Positions 1 through 12,298 of a DNA stretch of 64,000 nt are shown here, piece by piece. The DNA is taken from assembly GCA_964036195.1 (NCBI GenBank), contig OZ038458.1, positions 16,505,832 through 16,569,831 of the forward strand, written 5' to 3'. The position numbers and the translations under genes are program-made. Every line of letters starts with the position of its first letter. Position 1 is the stretch's first letter. This DNA comes from Sphaerolaimus hirsutus. Taxonomy: Eukaryota; Nematoda; Chromadorea; Monhysterida; Sphaerolaimidae. The notes below the pieces were generated by a model. It ran no database searches. It saw nothing but the letters and a program-made list of their open reading frames with translations, and was not told where the DNA came from.

Positions 1-302
1 CTGTCTATCTGTCTATATGTGTGTTTATCTGTCCCCGTAAACAAATATTCTGGAAAATGAACACATGTTTGCGACTTTCGCTGCTTATGTGTGCATATTT
101 ACATCTATATAAAGCGGTTGCTGGCGCTGGCACCAACGCCAATAGCGCCATGGCGTGGCGCCTTGGTATGACGCTAGCGCCAAAACACTTTTTTGTCCCT
201 ATACAGGGAAAAAATTTAGGGGGGGGGGCTGAGCCCCCCCCCCCGCTCGCCGGCCCCCGTAAACAAGCAGCCCCCCCGCTCAAAAATCCTGGATACGTCC
301 CT
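1..302. mobile_element. 3' part of a CAGGGACGTATCC-type hAT-like MITE
   Basis: Right-hand part of a short element whose left end lies outside the window. It ends with CTGGATACGTCCCTG and contains the G-run/C-run hairpin and the GGCGCCATGGCG-rich core seen in complete copies at 26662-27108, 45738-46183 and 52189-52631. Those copies carry 8-bp target-site duplications, which is why I call it hAT-like. No coding capacity. Confidence 0.75.
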
Positions 303-316
303 GTCTCGGGCGTGCA

Positions 317-447
317 CTGATACGCACACGCGCCTGATACGCACATATGCCTGTTTTTTTCACTTGACACTTTTTCAAGTGATTTTCAGATATGAGTAAA
401 GTGAAAAAAACAGGCATATGTGCGTATCAGGCGCGTGTGCGTATCAG
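317..447. repeat. Perfect-ended palindrome with GATACGCAC repeats
   Basis: The left end reads CTGATACGCACACGCGCC and the right end is its reverse complement. The motif GATACGCACA occurs twice in each arm, and the centre carries CACTTGACACTTTTTCAAGTG. A larger relative sits at 38447-38815. Probably a foldback MITE; no duplication of flanking sequence is obvious. Confidence 0.75.
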
Positions 448-1442
448 GCCTGCCCCCCTGTCTCTGCTGTCGGTGCCATAGTTTAACATTCATTTGTATT
501 TTCATCGATCATTTTTGTAAATTTTGTAGCATATTTTTCACTCTGAGGGGTGCGTTATTCGAGGGGGGGGGGGTTATTTTTCGTCAGAGTTTTTGAGGGT
601 GGTTATTCAAGGGTAGCGGGTTATTCGAGGGGGTTTTATTCCAAGATATACGGTATTTACACAATACCATCGGGTGGTTTCCATTCGTTTTGAGCCATTT
701 TTAGTGTGAAAGCTTCCATTGGTTTTTCAATTTGTCCATTTGTTCCAATGCTATTGTGTCATAATAAGCCGTGATATGTTAAGTATATAATGTCTAGCCA
801 ATATACCCCCATATACTTCTACAGTGTGAAACACCACTGCCAATGCATTAGCCTTCTCTTAAAACCTTTTTTTCATCCGTACATCTGAAATTTCGGTCCC
901 AATGTTTAGAAACATGCGCGACAATGAGTGAAACTTTAGCAGAAATTTTTTTAACCTCCCCCCCCGTGATAATGTTTTCTATTCACTTTCAAATGCTGCT
1001 AAATATTCTTTACACCTTTTAACGAGACTTGGTACCCCAAAAAATATCACAGTGGCTTCACCTCGATCTATGCGAACGTCGGCAAACCCCATCCGTCGTT
1101 TTGCTACCCTTTCATAAGTATTTTTAAAATCCAGACAAAGCGCGCAACACGTTCATTTTTGCAATTCGCAAGTTCTCAGACATGTTTCATGTCCGCGCTA
1201 ATATTGCTCATCAAATCGCACCTTAAATGCCGGATTTTATCGCTTTTCCGCGATAACTCGTCTTTGTGCCACCCTCTGAAGTGTCCCATTCAAATCGAAC
1301 GATTCGTTTTGTTGCAAAATGTCCCAAAACGTCCAAGGTCGAGTCCGCCCACCAGGCGGTAGGATAGGAACGGCGCCGTAAACACGCGGCATGATTGGGC
1401 CGCTTTTATGCGACCTGTAAGCATCTGTCGCGGCGTTCTGAC
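448..1442. other. Non-coding DNA with transposon relics
   Basis: About 540-655 is a G-rich relic of the TTATTCGAGGGGGG family. About 657-930 is a degraded inverted relative of the interior of the hAT-like elements at 32628-33127 and 44851-45504, sharing the segments around CCATTTTTAGTGTGAAAGC and CTACAGTGTGAAACA. The rest, to 1442, shows no gene-like open frame with splice sites. Confidence 0.5.
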
Positions 1443-1703
1443 CAGGGTTGGCAAATTCTCAGAAAAAAATAAAATGGAAAATTGAAGAATAAAATAAAAT
1501 GAAACATAAATAAAATTAAAATTAAATACAATTTTTATACAATTTTCGTAAAAAGAATTTTACTAAAACCAACCTGGTCACAAACTAAAATAAAAAATAA
1601 AAACAAAATAAAAATAAAATGGAAATTTGAAGAATAAAATAATAATAAAAAATAATTTTTTTATACAATTTTACTAAAAATAAATTTACTAAAACCAACC
1701 CTG
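1443..1703. mobile_element. hAT-like MITE, CAGGGTTGG termini
   Basis: Begins CAGGGTTGGCAAA and ends CCAACCCTG. The interior is low-complexity TAAAATAAAAT sequence. The flanks GTTCTGAC and GGCCTGAC match at six of eight bases, consistent with an aged 8-bp target-site duplication. Same family as 39854-40882, which has a perfect duplication. Confidence 0.75.
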
Positions 1704-2037
1704 GGCCTGACGCATGACCGAGGAATGTTCACATGATGCTCGTGGTTGGCCCGAATCGCAGTGATTCCCAGAGATGGACGATCATCATTCAAAAGTGCTG
1801 CCGCGTGTTGCTTTAATTCTATTATGTATTTAGATGTGAATGTGTTGAGAGTGTCTTGCGAGATGTTTCGAAATGCGCTCATACGAAATGGCGAAATTGT
1901 GCGAGAAAGAGTTGATATTTCTGAGCTGCGTCCAGTTTTTATTTGTGATTGAAATTGCATGTGCACCGGTTTGTAGATTGAAAGTTTCCTGGTTTGCTGA
2001 AGCAAGACAAGGGACACATTCTCTTGTTATTTATATT
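1704..2037. other. Single-copy DNA, nothing recognised
   Basis: Short overlapping open frames exist on both strands, but none has splice signals, codon bias or similarity that I can recognise. Confidence 0.4.
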
Positions 2038-2668
2038 GGGCCCACACATACTAGTTGACATCGAAATTCGTGTCAACTAAATTCAACTACCGTATTACCT
2101 CGAAATACCCCCAGGGGGTTTATTATTTCGCCAGCAAAATTTGAGGGGGGATAATTCGAGGGGGGGTCTATTATTTCGCCAGAAATTTTCGGAGATTCCC
2201 CATACGCAGACGTAGAAAAATCGAACAATCACATAGATTTATGTGTTTATATGCATATATTACTGTGTATACACAAAAACCCTTCCCTAACGTCACTTAA
2301 TCATCAGTTTTAACGTGTGTTCTGCATAGTACAGATCACAAACTGCGGTATTTATCATGTACGTTCACGTTACACTCAATTTTAGGGGGGGTATTTCGAG
2401 GGGGGGTTTATTATTTCCTCAGCCGAAATTTAGGGGGGGTATTTCGAGGGGGGGGGTTAATTCAAGGGGGGGGATAATTCGAGGTAATACGGTAGGTATA
2501 TTTTTGTCAATTATATGATTTCAACTTTCCTGCGTGATAGAGCATAGTTTATTTTATATCATGTCATTTAATTTTCATCGTTTGTGTCAAGTGTGATGCT
2601 TTGAGAAATTTTTGGTGTTAGGTATTTAGTTGACATTCAGTTAGAATGTCAACTCGTGTGTGTGGGCC
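2038..2668. mobile_element. ACTAGTTGACA-type MITE with a nested element
   Basis: Outer ends are GGGCCCACACATACTAGTTGACATC and its imperfect reverse complement ending GTGTGTGTGGGCC. At 2088-2494 it contains a second element that opens TACCGTATTACCTCG and closes with the reverse complement CGAGGTAATACGGTA, with G-runs before TTATTATTTCG. The inner element was inserted into the older outer one. Confidence 0.75.
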
Positions 2669-3786
2669 TTTTGAGGTAGAGTTGCATGTGGGTGGGCAAT
2701 TGGTGATTCATTGACAACGAATGTCGTAATCGTGATATGGTAATTTTCATTGCCTGTTGCGTTTGATGAGTTTTTGCGTAGTTTGGATTCTTAAAATATT
2801 TGTAAAACTCATCTAGGTTATTGCACTTCCGGATTCTTCTTTGGTGATGCCGAAATTCCGAAGCAGCTGATTCCATTCAGTGTTGCCTCTTGATTCTTTC
2901 GAGCACCATTGAGTTTCGGCGGCGCCAAACATTGTCGCTCTCACGTTCGCATGCGCTCGAGTGTTGCGCATGCACCGAGCCCGGGGCCGAGGTGTCCATG
3001 CAAGGCACTCATGGTCAATTGAGTTCTCTACTATCGGATCATTTCAATTGTCTTTGATCGACCCGTCGGTCGGTCATCATCACTGTTTTGTCCAATTGAA
3101 ATTGAGTGGATCAACGGCGGCGGCGTCTCACGCATTGATAGCACTAGAGCGTCGCGCCGCCGGGCCGCGAGCGCATGTGCTCCTTTGTGCGCGCGCCGAG
3201 GTGTGAATGAGGACCTACCAGTTGCCGCCGCCGCGCCGCCACTGGTCCAAACCGATGATGGGCTTCTTTGTGGATCACATGCGCGCGCGCATCGTTGACT
3301 ACTGTAGCGTGTGCGTGATATGATCCCATTTTTGTATGATACAACGCTTTGTGTTTGATCTCTTTCGTTTGGGATCGCCCCCGACGTCTTTTGTCCTGCC
3401 GGGGGTTTGTTATAGTCTGATGACTTTTGGTTTTGGTACGTGGTCCCGTGTCAACTCAACTCGTTGAGTAAGGGCTGACTGAAATTGGAAGCATGCGTGC
3501 GTGCCGGGAGTTTCTGGAAGGTCGTCGCGCACCTCATGGATCGGTCGCTGCGCGCATGTGATTGGCCCGCATTGGAGGCGCGCATGCAAATGAGCTGCCC
3601 CGTTGATGCGACCGGCTTATAAATACGTTGTTGAACTGGACAAAATAAACGTATTAGTGCAACGTTTCGGGCGGCGCGATCGCTTGCGTCATCCGCTTAA
3701 CCTTTGCGCGCGGCGCCACCGGCGACAACGTGAAGATTAAATACGTTTATGAAACACAATGCACATTCGAGCACGAATGGCAGCAC
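2669..3786. other. GC-richer single-copy DNA
   Basis: No convincing gene. The composition (many CG dinucleotides, e.g. 2900-3330 and 3480-3740) contrasts with the AT-rich repeats around it. A consensus POU octamer, ATGCAAAT, lies at 3584-3591. It may be a regulatory island of the downstream POU gene, but nothing in the sequence proves this. Confidence 0.35.
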
Positions 3787-4675
3787 GCACACTAGTTGAC
3801 ACTTGTGTGTCAACTGGTCTTTGTCAACTCAGATATCGGCTTCACGTGTCCCAGAGCAATCTACAAATGAAGGGTGTGCTTCTAAAACGAGTCTACCGAT
3901 CTACAAATTTTTCTAATTTGAGTTATGACCATTTTTGAGGTCCCCATAAAAATGCGCTTCAAAAATATATATAATATGTGGGGGGTGCGAAATTCAATTT
4001 TGAGATACGGGGGGTCGAAAAAAGCAAAAAAATCGCAAAATACAGTTCTTGAAATTTGAAAAGTACCGATAAGCTTTTTCAGCTTTTGTGTCTTTAAAAG
4101 TACCGATAAACACTTTTTTCAAAATTGTTCTTTTAAATGTACCGATCTGCACATTTTTTTTGTGCTTCTAAAAGTACCGATGTCAGATCGGTGTCCGGTT
4201 GCGCAATAACTCATTTTGTGCTTTTTTATTATGGGTAAAAGTACCGATCTACAGCTTTCTGATTTTGTGCTTTAAAAAATACCGATCTACATGCTATTAC
4301 CAATTTGTTCCTTTAAAATGTACTGTACTACAAAAATACAATTCACTAAATTTTATATAGCTAGTGTTATGTGAATAATGAATGATTATACCCATGCATG
4401 TGGATACCCAACAATATGGCCGAAATACCCATACCCAAAATTCCCATACCCAATACCCATGTATGGGTATTGCATACTCCAAACTTTCAATCGCGAGTAT
4501 CTCAAAATCGATTTTTTTGTAGATCGGTACTTTTAGAAGCACCCTTCAAATGCACATGGGGCGATGTTGAAACATAAATATTGCGGCAATGTATTGGAAG
4601 ATCGCTCTGCGACACGTGAAGCCGAAATCTGAGTTGACACAGACCAGTTGACACACAAGTGTCAACTAGTGTGTG
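3787..4675. mobile_element. ACTAGTTGACA-type MITE interrupted by another element
   Basis: The two ends pair: CACACTAGTTGACACTTG on the left and CAAGTGTCAACTAGTG on the right, with inner arms built on GGCTTCACGTG and CACGTGAAGCC. The same family occurs near full length at 51043-51261 and 63677-63893. Its middle is split by the element at 3870-4546. Confidence 0.8.
3870..4546. mobile_element. AAGGGTGTGCTTCTAAA-type element, copy 1
   Basis: A 677-bp element opening AAGGGTGTGCTTCTAAAA and closing with TTTTAGAAGCACCCTT. It is flanked by the direct repeat CAAATG (864-869 and 547-552 within the 3 and 4 kb lines). The interior repeats TACCGATCTACA many times and contains an ACCCATACCCA microsatellite. 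A near-identical copy lies at 58465-59144. Confidence 0.85.
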
Positions 4676-7203
4676 AGCCGCCAATGCAGTCGCCGCGGCG
4701 GTGAAAAAGCTTGTACGATAGCCTTCCTGGGTTTGTGCCCGCATAAAAATAAAACAATGGCCCCCCGGTTCTGTGCGACCCGATCACATGTTCGCACTTC
4801 GTTCCTTTGAGAAATGCGAAATGAAAAAAGAATTTTCTACGGTCAGCCGGCGCGCGTGGGAAGCATCGCCGCCGCGTCCCAGTGTTGCGGGTTGACTGCG
4901 CATTTCGACTTTCGAATCAATAAGAGAATGGATTTTGATGCGTGCCATTTTGGTCACGCACTGTCGGTTTTTGTTTGGATCTGTGCGTGAGTATTCACAG
5001 TGGTCCACTTTCCACCTGGTTGTATGAGATTCCGATGCGGTAAACCGAGGCGGCGATGTGGGGAGTATTGAACGAAATCGATTTATATTTACGTTGCCCA
5101 AAGTTGCGCTGCGACACTGGGCGGGAAAAGGTGCCTATTTTGGCGGCCCGTATTTTGCACCGCTGGCACGGAAAAATTTTATTAGCGTCCGCGGCGGCTG
5201 GTCGCAGATCAAACAAATACGATTGTTGTTGTTCTGGCGCGGCAATAAACGCGGTGCGCTGTTTGGACAGGCGGCGCGGTCCATGAGCACGCGGCCGCCG
5301 CCGCGGCGCGCGTTTAATAAGTTTATTGCAGCCCCGTTCACGCAAAGGTGTGAAGGCTGGTCCGGCGCCTGTGTGCCGCCGTTGTTAATACGCACGTGCG
5401 CCGCGTCACGTCGCGAATACGATCAAGCCTGCACGTGTGCATCGCGGCGACAGCGCAGCTGCAGCTGCAGCGCTGCAGCTTCTGGGAGATCGGCGCCGCC
5501 GCTCAGTCAATTGGCTTGTCACATCGAATAAGCCGCAAGTGGCTCGACGGCGCGTCCGATTTCGGCGTGTATTGAAGCTATTCCAGTTATCCCCCGAGGG
5601 CAAACTTGCGCGCTTGCCGAAGGGTGCCGACTTTTGCGGTCGGTGAGGTTTCTGCTAAATGCAAATTTGTGCTGAACGATTCACAACGGCGCTGGCGACT
5701 GTTTAGCGCTGGAAACAGGAACCGGTTGGCATCTATGGCAGTAAATGTAAATGGATTGATAGAGTTTTGGTACTGTGCTTAATTCATGAAATGTATGGGG
5801 GGATTGGGAGAGCTTAAATTTGGGGGATTGGAAGTTAAAGGGCTAGACATGCATTTTAATTATCCAGCTGTGACTGCGTGTGGAAATGCGAAGTGGATTC
5901 TTCTGCAGCTGGCGTTGTCGCTCCGGCCCAATCGCCTATCACCATCAAAAACGATCCCCAACTCCTACCAGCCATCGCGTCAAGTTGTTGCGAAATGCAA
6001 AATAACGCGCGCGCGCCTGGCCGGCGGCAAACACGGCCGCGCCCTTGCCGCTGCCGCACGCATTGTAATGTCGCTGGGGGGAGGCGGTGCAGCGCTGCCG
6101 CGGCGGCTAGCAGTTCGCCCGGCCAGAAACACCATCACATAAATATATTTCCAATTCTAATGAGTGCGGAACATGGGCAGCATGCGCAGGTCGGCCGCTG
6201 CCGCCAGTCGACGGCCGTATTTTGACTGGAGTCTTTGCCGTTGCGACCCGGCGCCCGCGCAGACTTCTTCCTTGATTTTTGAGCAAGTTTTTGACGTTTT
6301 TGTCTGTGTTTCGGGTGTTGAGATGTTGCGGTTGTTTTTTTAGGCACTTTTGTTTCTTTTTGAGTGCCTTTTTCTAGTGATCTCTCTGGACCATATTATA
6401 TGCTTCGCTCTGGTCGTTACATGTTTAGGTTTTGATCATGAAAAGGAATGTTTTCGATCATGAAAAGGAATGTTTTCGATCAGGAAAAAATGTTGTGTAT
6501 ACGTTGCACTAGATTCCGTGTTGAACAAGTAACTGTTTATTTCGGTTATTCTTAGTCATAATGTGAGTTGTTTATCAGCTGGACATTGTTTTTCGTATTC
6601 AGATTTTTATTTCTGTCATGAATGTTGTCCATTCCGTTCAAGCATGTCGAATACGTATATTATACATTCATCAATTCGTGTAAGCACAACTTCAAAACCC
6701 CACCCCATCCAACAACGACGCCAGTAAATATTTAACTTATTATTCGACACTATGACAACAACCCTACCCACCGCGCCGCCCAGCTAGCTCCCTGCGGCTT
6801 TCAAATTAGCCCAAAATGCCCGTTTATCTGCATTTCGTGACAAGCAACAATGCGGCCGCGATCCCGGGCGCCTTCTTGATCGCGCATTTGGCAAGTGATA
6901 AGTGCGACGTTGACGTGCCGCGCGGTTGGTGGCGCGGCGACGCGTCCAGCCCGTGCTGGCTGAGCTGCAGCTTGATCGCGGTGGGTGGAGATGTCACGTT
7001 TGATGCGCCACTGGGTGGCTTGAGATGGGCGCGGCCCTGTCAATCTAACCTTGTTGGCGCACCAGTACCCTTATCGGCAGGGTCATTCTTATTCACACTC
7101 GCACCGGGGCTCGTATTTGATGGAATTTGGCGATACTGAAGCCACGATACAAATTTTGCCACTTTTCAATTTCCTTGATCAAGAGCAACGGTTTACGCGA
7201 GTA
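4676..7203. other. GC-rich single-copy DNA without a supported gene
   Basis: The segments 4780-5650, 5860-6280 and 6780-7060 are rich in CG and contain long overlapping open frames in several registers, as expected by chance in such composition. No splice-bounded exon or known domain is visible. A POU octamer ATGCAAAT lies at 5659-5666. At about 6430-6485 there is a short tandem TTTTCGATCATGAAAAGGAATG repeat. Confidence 0.35.
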
Positions 7204-9046
7204 TGGCGCCACACACACTCGATGTGAACTGGTTTCGGTGTCAACTCAAATTTCAGTTTGATTTAGGTAGCAGGACAATTTTTAAGTGCACATGCGGCAT
7301 TGTCGAAAAGAAGTCAATATTGCTATGTGCATTTGAACGTGGTTTCGCAACCCATCAACTAAAATCTTATTGTGCCTACAAACTCTAGTTTTCATCGTAA
7401 CTTTTTTGAAAACTGAAATGGAGACACGATCCAGTTATCCTCTATTGGAGGCTCGTTATGTTCAGTTTTCACAAATGGCATGCATTTTGGTGTGGTGGTT
7501 TTGGCAAGTTACTATTTTGCCAATTTTACCTAATGGCCCTACACACACTAGTTTTCACTGTGACTTCTGTAAAAACTGAAATGGCGACATGGCTAACATT
7601 CAGCCTACTCTTCTTGTATGCTATATGTATTGTAGTTTTCAAATTTTCTAATTTAACCTTCATAAATTTAAATTCACATTAAAATTAAATAAAATCATTC
7701 AACCATGTTTATTAAATTGCATTTGTAAAAAATTCAGTTTTCCCACGAAGTCATGGTGAAAACTAGTGTGTGTGTAGGCACATTGTGAAAACTCAAATGG
7801 TGGCATTGCCATCACTTTGTCTTCTTTTTGTGTGTCAAAGATGTAAACTGTTTTAGTAATTTTGTATTTATGTCATCCTGCTATGAATTGTATTGTCATG
7901 TTTTAGTGTATAAAGCATTTCTCTATCGTATAACATACTTTTTGAAATAAAACATGACTTTTTGAAATAAAACATGACTTGAAAAATACCCATTTGATGT
8001 AATCAAAAATGATCTACAGTAATTGAAAACTCAGTTACCCATTTTTGAAAATTGAAGGCTTAGTTTTCATTTTTTGAATGCATGAATTGAATACGATGTC
8101 ACTGTCTTTTCATAAATTTTTTGACCATTGAGACTGTCCTCAATACAGTTGATTTCATGTGATTCTATGAATTTTTGTCTTTCAATTGAACCCAGAAGTG
8201 GCTGTATGCATGCAAAGGATGGCTTTTTATTCATAAATTTTTTTATTCATTCCTGTATATGTTAATTATTCCCATTTTTGTTGCATTTTAAAAACTGTCT
8301 CCTGTAATGCGTGCAAAAATTGCAGCTACTTGTTTGGTAAATCTCATTTAAAAATGATTTCATGTGAAATACATTCTTTTGTTATTTTTTTGCTTCTTCA
8401 CAACAGCCAAATGAAAGTGAATAAAAAAACACATGAATGTCACTGGAAAAATTTAAAAAACAAAACAGTGAGCAATTTGATCAACAAGCAGATAATCAAC
8501 ATGGTTGAATGATTTTATTTTATTTTAATGTGAATGTAAATTAATGAAAGCTAAAATTTGAAAATTTGAAAACTAAAACACATAAAGCATACAAAAAGAA
8601 TAGGCTGAATTCTTGTCGCCATTTCAGTTTTCACAGAAGTCATGGTGAAAACCAGTGTGTAGGGCCAATACTGTAGCAAAAACCAAAAGTTACAAAAATA
8701 TACAGTTTCACCAGCTTTATCACATGCAACAAACAGCTACTGCTATCAAAGCACAATGTTTTTACAGTGCAAACTCATTAATGTTTGCAAAAAAATCATA
8801 GTTTTCATCGATATCTGACACAAAATAAAAACACAAAAATTCAATATGGCGACCTGTTTGGTCTCATTGCTGCCAGTGTGAAATCCTAATTGAGTTTTCA
8901 CAGAGAAGTCACACTGAAAACTAGTGTGTAGGGCCAATGACAACCAGTTGGCCCAGTTGACATTGGGTGTTATCGTCCCGCAACCTAAATTGAACTAAAT
9001 TTTGAGTTGACACCAAAACCAGTTGACATCGAGTGTGTGTGGCGCC
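7204..9046. repeat. Nested palindromic MITEs with GTTTTCA ends
   Basis: The outermost pair is TGGCGCCACACACACTCGATG at 7204 and its reverse complement ending near 9046. Inside are at least two further terminal pairs: GTGCCTACAAACTCTAGTTTTCA (about 7371) with TGAAAACTAGTGTGTGTGTAGGCAC (to about 7781), and GGCCCTACACACACTAG (about 7533) with CTAGTGTGTAGGGCC (to about 8935); a partial right end also stops near 8668. The interior is AT-rich with no coding exon. Confidence 0.7.
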
Positions 9047-9489
9047 CATGTGCCGATACAGTCGTTCAGGCACATCCAGTTCGCAGGCTGGTCCAGCACA
9101 TGAGTCAACTCTGGACCAATTCTGCTTATCGTTAAGTGCAAAGACTGTGTCAACTGCATACCTTGAAGATTGGCGAAAATTATAAATTTATTGTCGGTGT
9201 CAACTTAAAATTCAGCTAGAGTTCAAACTGTTATTTTCATACATTCTAGACACTTGTTGTCACTTGTCACAGCGCGGAGTTGCATCCACCCAAACTACAG
9301 TAAGCCGAGCGCGACTGCGCGACCTGTCGCCGCCTCGTAATTGAGTTACTTGCGCACCGGCCGTGCCGCCCGCGCCCTGATTCAATTTGATGGATGACCG
9401 ACCGCCGGACGGCTAATGATATTTTTATTGCTCAACGTTGCCGGTGCTTGATTGCTGACGGCGGCGCGGCGCGATTCGCGTCACTGTTA
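9047..9489. other. Single-copy spacer
   Basis: Contains a short GC-rich block (9290-9480). No gene, RNA or repeat termini recognised. Confidence 0.35.
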
Positions 9490-10546
9490 AGGGCGATTTA
9501 CAGCATATGAAGCGACAAATTCAGTGTCGACAAATTACAAATACACGAGAATGCTTAGATAAATGTATTCACCCCTAAATTGACACGTTACAAGCAACAA
9601 TCAATATCGACATCGTGTCCAAAAATTATCCAAAAAGCTCCAGTGGTTCTTAAGCTATAAATCTAGGTAAATAAAAATTTTGCTATTTGTCGGCAACATT
9701 TCTCGTTGGAATTGCCGACAAATAACGAAATTTTTATTTTATATTTGAGGCGTCTAATTCTAAAAGTCGACAAGTCCACAAAATGCGATTTTGAGTAAAT
9801 CACATTCTAAGTTTCATTTCCAATTCCAGGTCCGTGGTGCGTGTCCAATGGGGCTCTCTCATGCTAAACATTAAGTTCCAAATGTTAACAATAAAGTGTC
9901 AAATTTTCAGCCCCTGCTCTCAACGTATAATGGAAAAATTGGGTGTCTATAAAATTCTACTCGGACAGAACAAAACCGTTTTGGGGAGGAAAATACACTT
10001 GTCGACTTCTTGCACTCTAGAACATTTTTGTTCCCGCCGCGCAACGCTTGCCTTATGGGAAATTTATGGACTTGTCGACTTTTAGAAATCAGTGTCCATG
10101 ATGGACTTATCACATTTCTTGCTTTTTTCCCCATAATAAAAGGCTGCGGAAGGTGGACTTGTCGACTTTTAGCCCAAAACTAAGTGGACTTGTCGACTTC
10201 TTGCCCAAATTTTTTGCATTTTTCCCTAAAAATGTCAAATTTGGCACTTTGCCATATGGGCATGCGAGGTCAAAAAATTTATGGAAAATTATGAAAAATG
10301 TGCGTGAGTAGCCCCAGATGACGTTTCTGGGCCTAACTCAAAATTTTCATATTTTGGACTTGTCGACTTTTAGAATTGGACGCCTCATTTATATTTCGAG
10401 AACCACTTGGATAATGTTGGACACGATGTCGATATCGGTTTGTGCTTTCAACGTGTCAATTTGAGGATGGATATATCTAAGTGTTCTTGAATATTTGTAA
10501 TTTGTCGCTTCAGCTCCTATTTGCCGTTATGCTGTAAATCGCCCTT
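9490..10546. mobile_element. TA-flanked inverted-repeat element with an internal second element
   Basis: Termini AGGGCGATTTACAGCAT and ATGCTGTAAATCGCCCT are exact reverse complements and are flanked by TA on both sides, the usual target of Tc1/mariner-type elements. Inside, 9748-10386 has its own inverted ends (GAGGCGTC-AATTCTAAAAG with CTTTTAGAATTGGACGCCTC), and the phrase GGACTTGTCGACTT recurs several times. No transposase reading frame is present. Confidence 0.7.
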
Positions 10547-11921
10547 TATCAAGGAAGTGATGTGTGCGGGTCGGCCGGCCCAAGTTTGATAATTTATGCG
10601 GCCGCAGTATGCTAATCGGGCTTGTGATTTGCCCAGCTTTATTGACAAATAAGTGCTAAATCGAGCATCATGCGCTCGAACTTATATCATGCCGTGTTTT
10701 GGTCGTTTTGTGATCTGACGCCAGTCTATTTCGGTGTGGAATGTGGGTCAGAACGTAATCAGCGTGCGCACGCGGATTAAAATACGCTCCTACCCCGTAT
10801 AATTGAGATGAATTGGCCGGGCAAATTAGCGAAATCTAAGCTGCCGCATCCGAGTGACCGGTGCCGGCATCTGGCCCCAGCCGCCCGGCGATTGACGGCA
10901 GCCGGAAGTTTGCTCGTTTGACATCGTAGACCGCAAGGGGGGGGGGGCCTCGGGGAGCGGCGCGGCCGCAGTGTTTGTGCAGGTGTCGCATTTCAAATCA
11001 CCGATCCAATTTGAGGGTTGCGTGTTCCCGCCGCGTCGCAATGCCCGCATGCGCGGCGCGCATTGGAACACGTCCATTTGTGCGTCCGTTCGCGTGGTGC
11101 CAGCGCAGATTAGATTTGTCTGCCAGCTACTATAGATGATTTCCTTGCTTTCAAGCAGCCATACATAACTGCGCTTTCTATTTATTGTGTTGATGCATGG
11201 TGGGAAAGAACGCAAAATGAATCATGAGCCTGCAGCCCACCCCTCAGTTCTTTGTCGCCGCGCCCAGACGGGACCCCGGTCCCAGGCGAAAAATTGTCCG
11301 ACTACAGAAGGGTTTCCAATTTTTTTTGCTGGAGATACCATTCAAAATAGCAAGCTGACGCCAGCAAAAATGTTATCGCGAGTACAGGAATGTATGTATA
11401 GGAACAGCTGCAAGCTATGGGCTGTTGAACTTTTGTCAGTCACAACATTTAACCCGACCCTGATGAAATGTGCCCGTTCCCCAGCTGGAATGGCATATTT
11501 TGAGGCTCTGTAGAATTTCGCCGGTGGCCGCCGCCGCGGCGTGGTATTTAAACGTGTTTTAGCTGAACTGTACAGTCGTTTTAATAGTGACTGACGCGCG
11601 GCGCCACGTTGCACAATTGCTGGCGCGCTTCCTCAGCGACGCGCTGCTAAAACGGCATGAATGCACAGGATGTGGCCCTCGGAATTAATTTTGGACCAGT
11701 TTGAAAAAAGTGTAACGCACGGTGGACAAAGAAAATATTCTCGTTTTAATATGCAGTAACAATACATATTTACATACCTCAAAACAATTTCACTGTATAA
11801 GGGGCGGACGACTAGCAGACTTATTTTTTGTGAGACATTCCTAATTTTGATATTATTACCTCCGACTCAACACACAGAAATTAAGGATGTAGGAATGAAC
11901 GTAAATATATAATCGAAGTAT
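10547..11921. other. GC-rich single-copy DNA
   Basis: 10550-11120 and 11510-11660 are GC-rich. The open frames here lack splice sites and recognisable domains, so I do not call a gene. It could be regulatory DNA of the POU locus, but this is only a guess from composition. Confidence 0.3.
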
Positions 11922-12086
11922 GGGCCCGCATACACTAGTTGACATCGCAAATAAATGTCAACTAAATGACCACTAAATCACACGATAATTTTTAAAGCGT
12001 CACTTAACAAAAACTATGAAAATTAAGTTTCACTATGTAAAGTTGAAATCACATGAATTTTGATGTCAACTAGTGTGCGTGGGTCC
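11922..12086. mobile_element. Short ACTAGTTGACA-type MITE
   Basis: A 165-bp copy: GGGCCCGCATACACTAGTTG on the left, with CAACTAGTGTGCGTGGGTCC on the right. Confidence 0.75.
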
Positions 12087-12151
12087 TATCTTAGAAAAAT
12101 AGCTTGGTGCGATCCAGAAGTAGCGCCGTTCTAGTCATTTGGTATCCAGAA

Positions 12152-12298
12152 GGCAGTCGGGCACCACGTAAAGTGTGTATGTAAAGTGTCAAATGTCACG
12201 CAAAATTTCGAAAGTTAAAGATTATTTCTTGATTTAAATTGGAAATTTACATGACATTTGGCACATTACTTTAACCTTTACATGGTGCGGGACTGCCC
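12152..12298. mobile_element. GGCAGTC-GCACC MITE
   Basis: The ends AGGCAGTCGGGCACCA and TGGTGCGGGACTGCCC are near-perfect inverted repeats. The interior repeats the theme GTAAAGTGTCAAATGTCA. A relative lies at 41543-41760, in the 5' part of zinc-finger copy B. Confidence 0.65.

Noticed and set aside
5058-5531. 157-codon plus-strand frame in GC-rich DNA
   Set aside because: Several frames on both strands are open here, as expected from composition; Arg/Ala/Ser-rich with no recognisable pattern.
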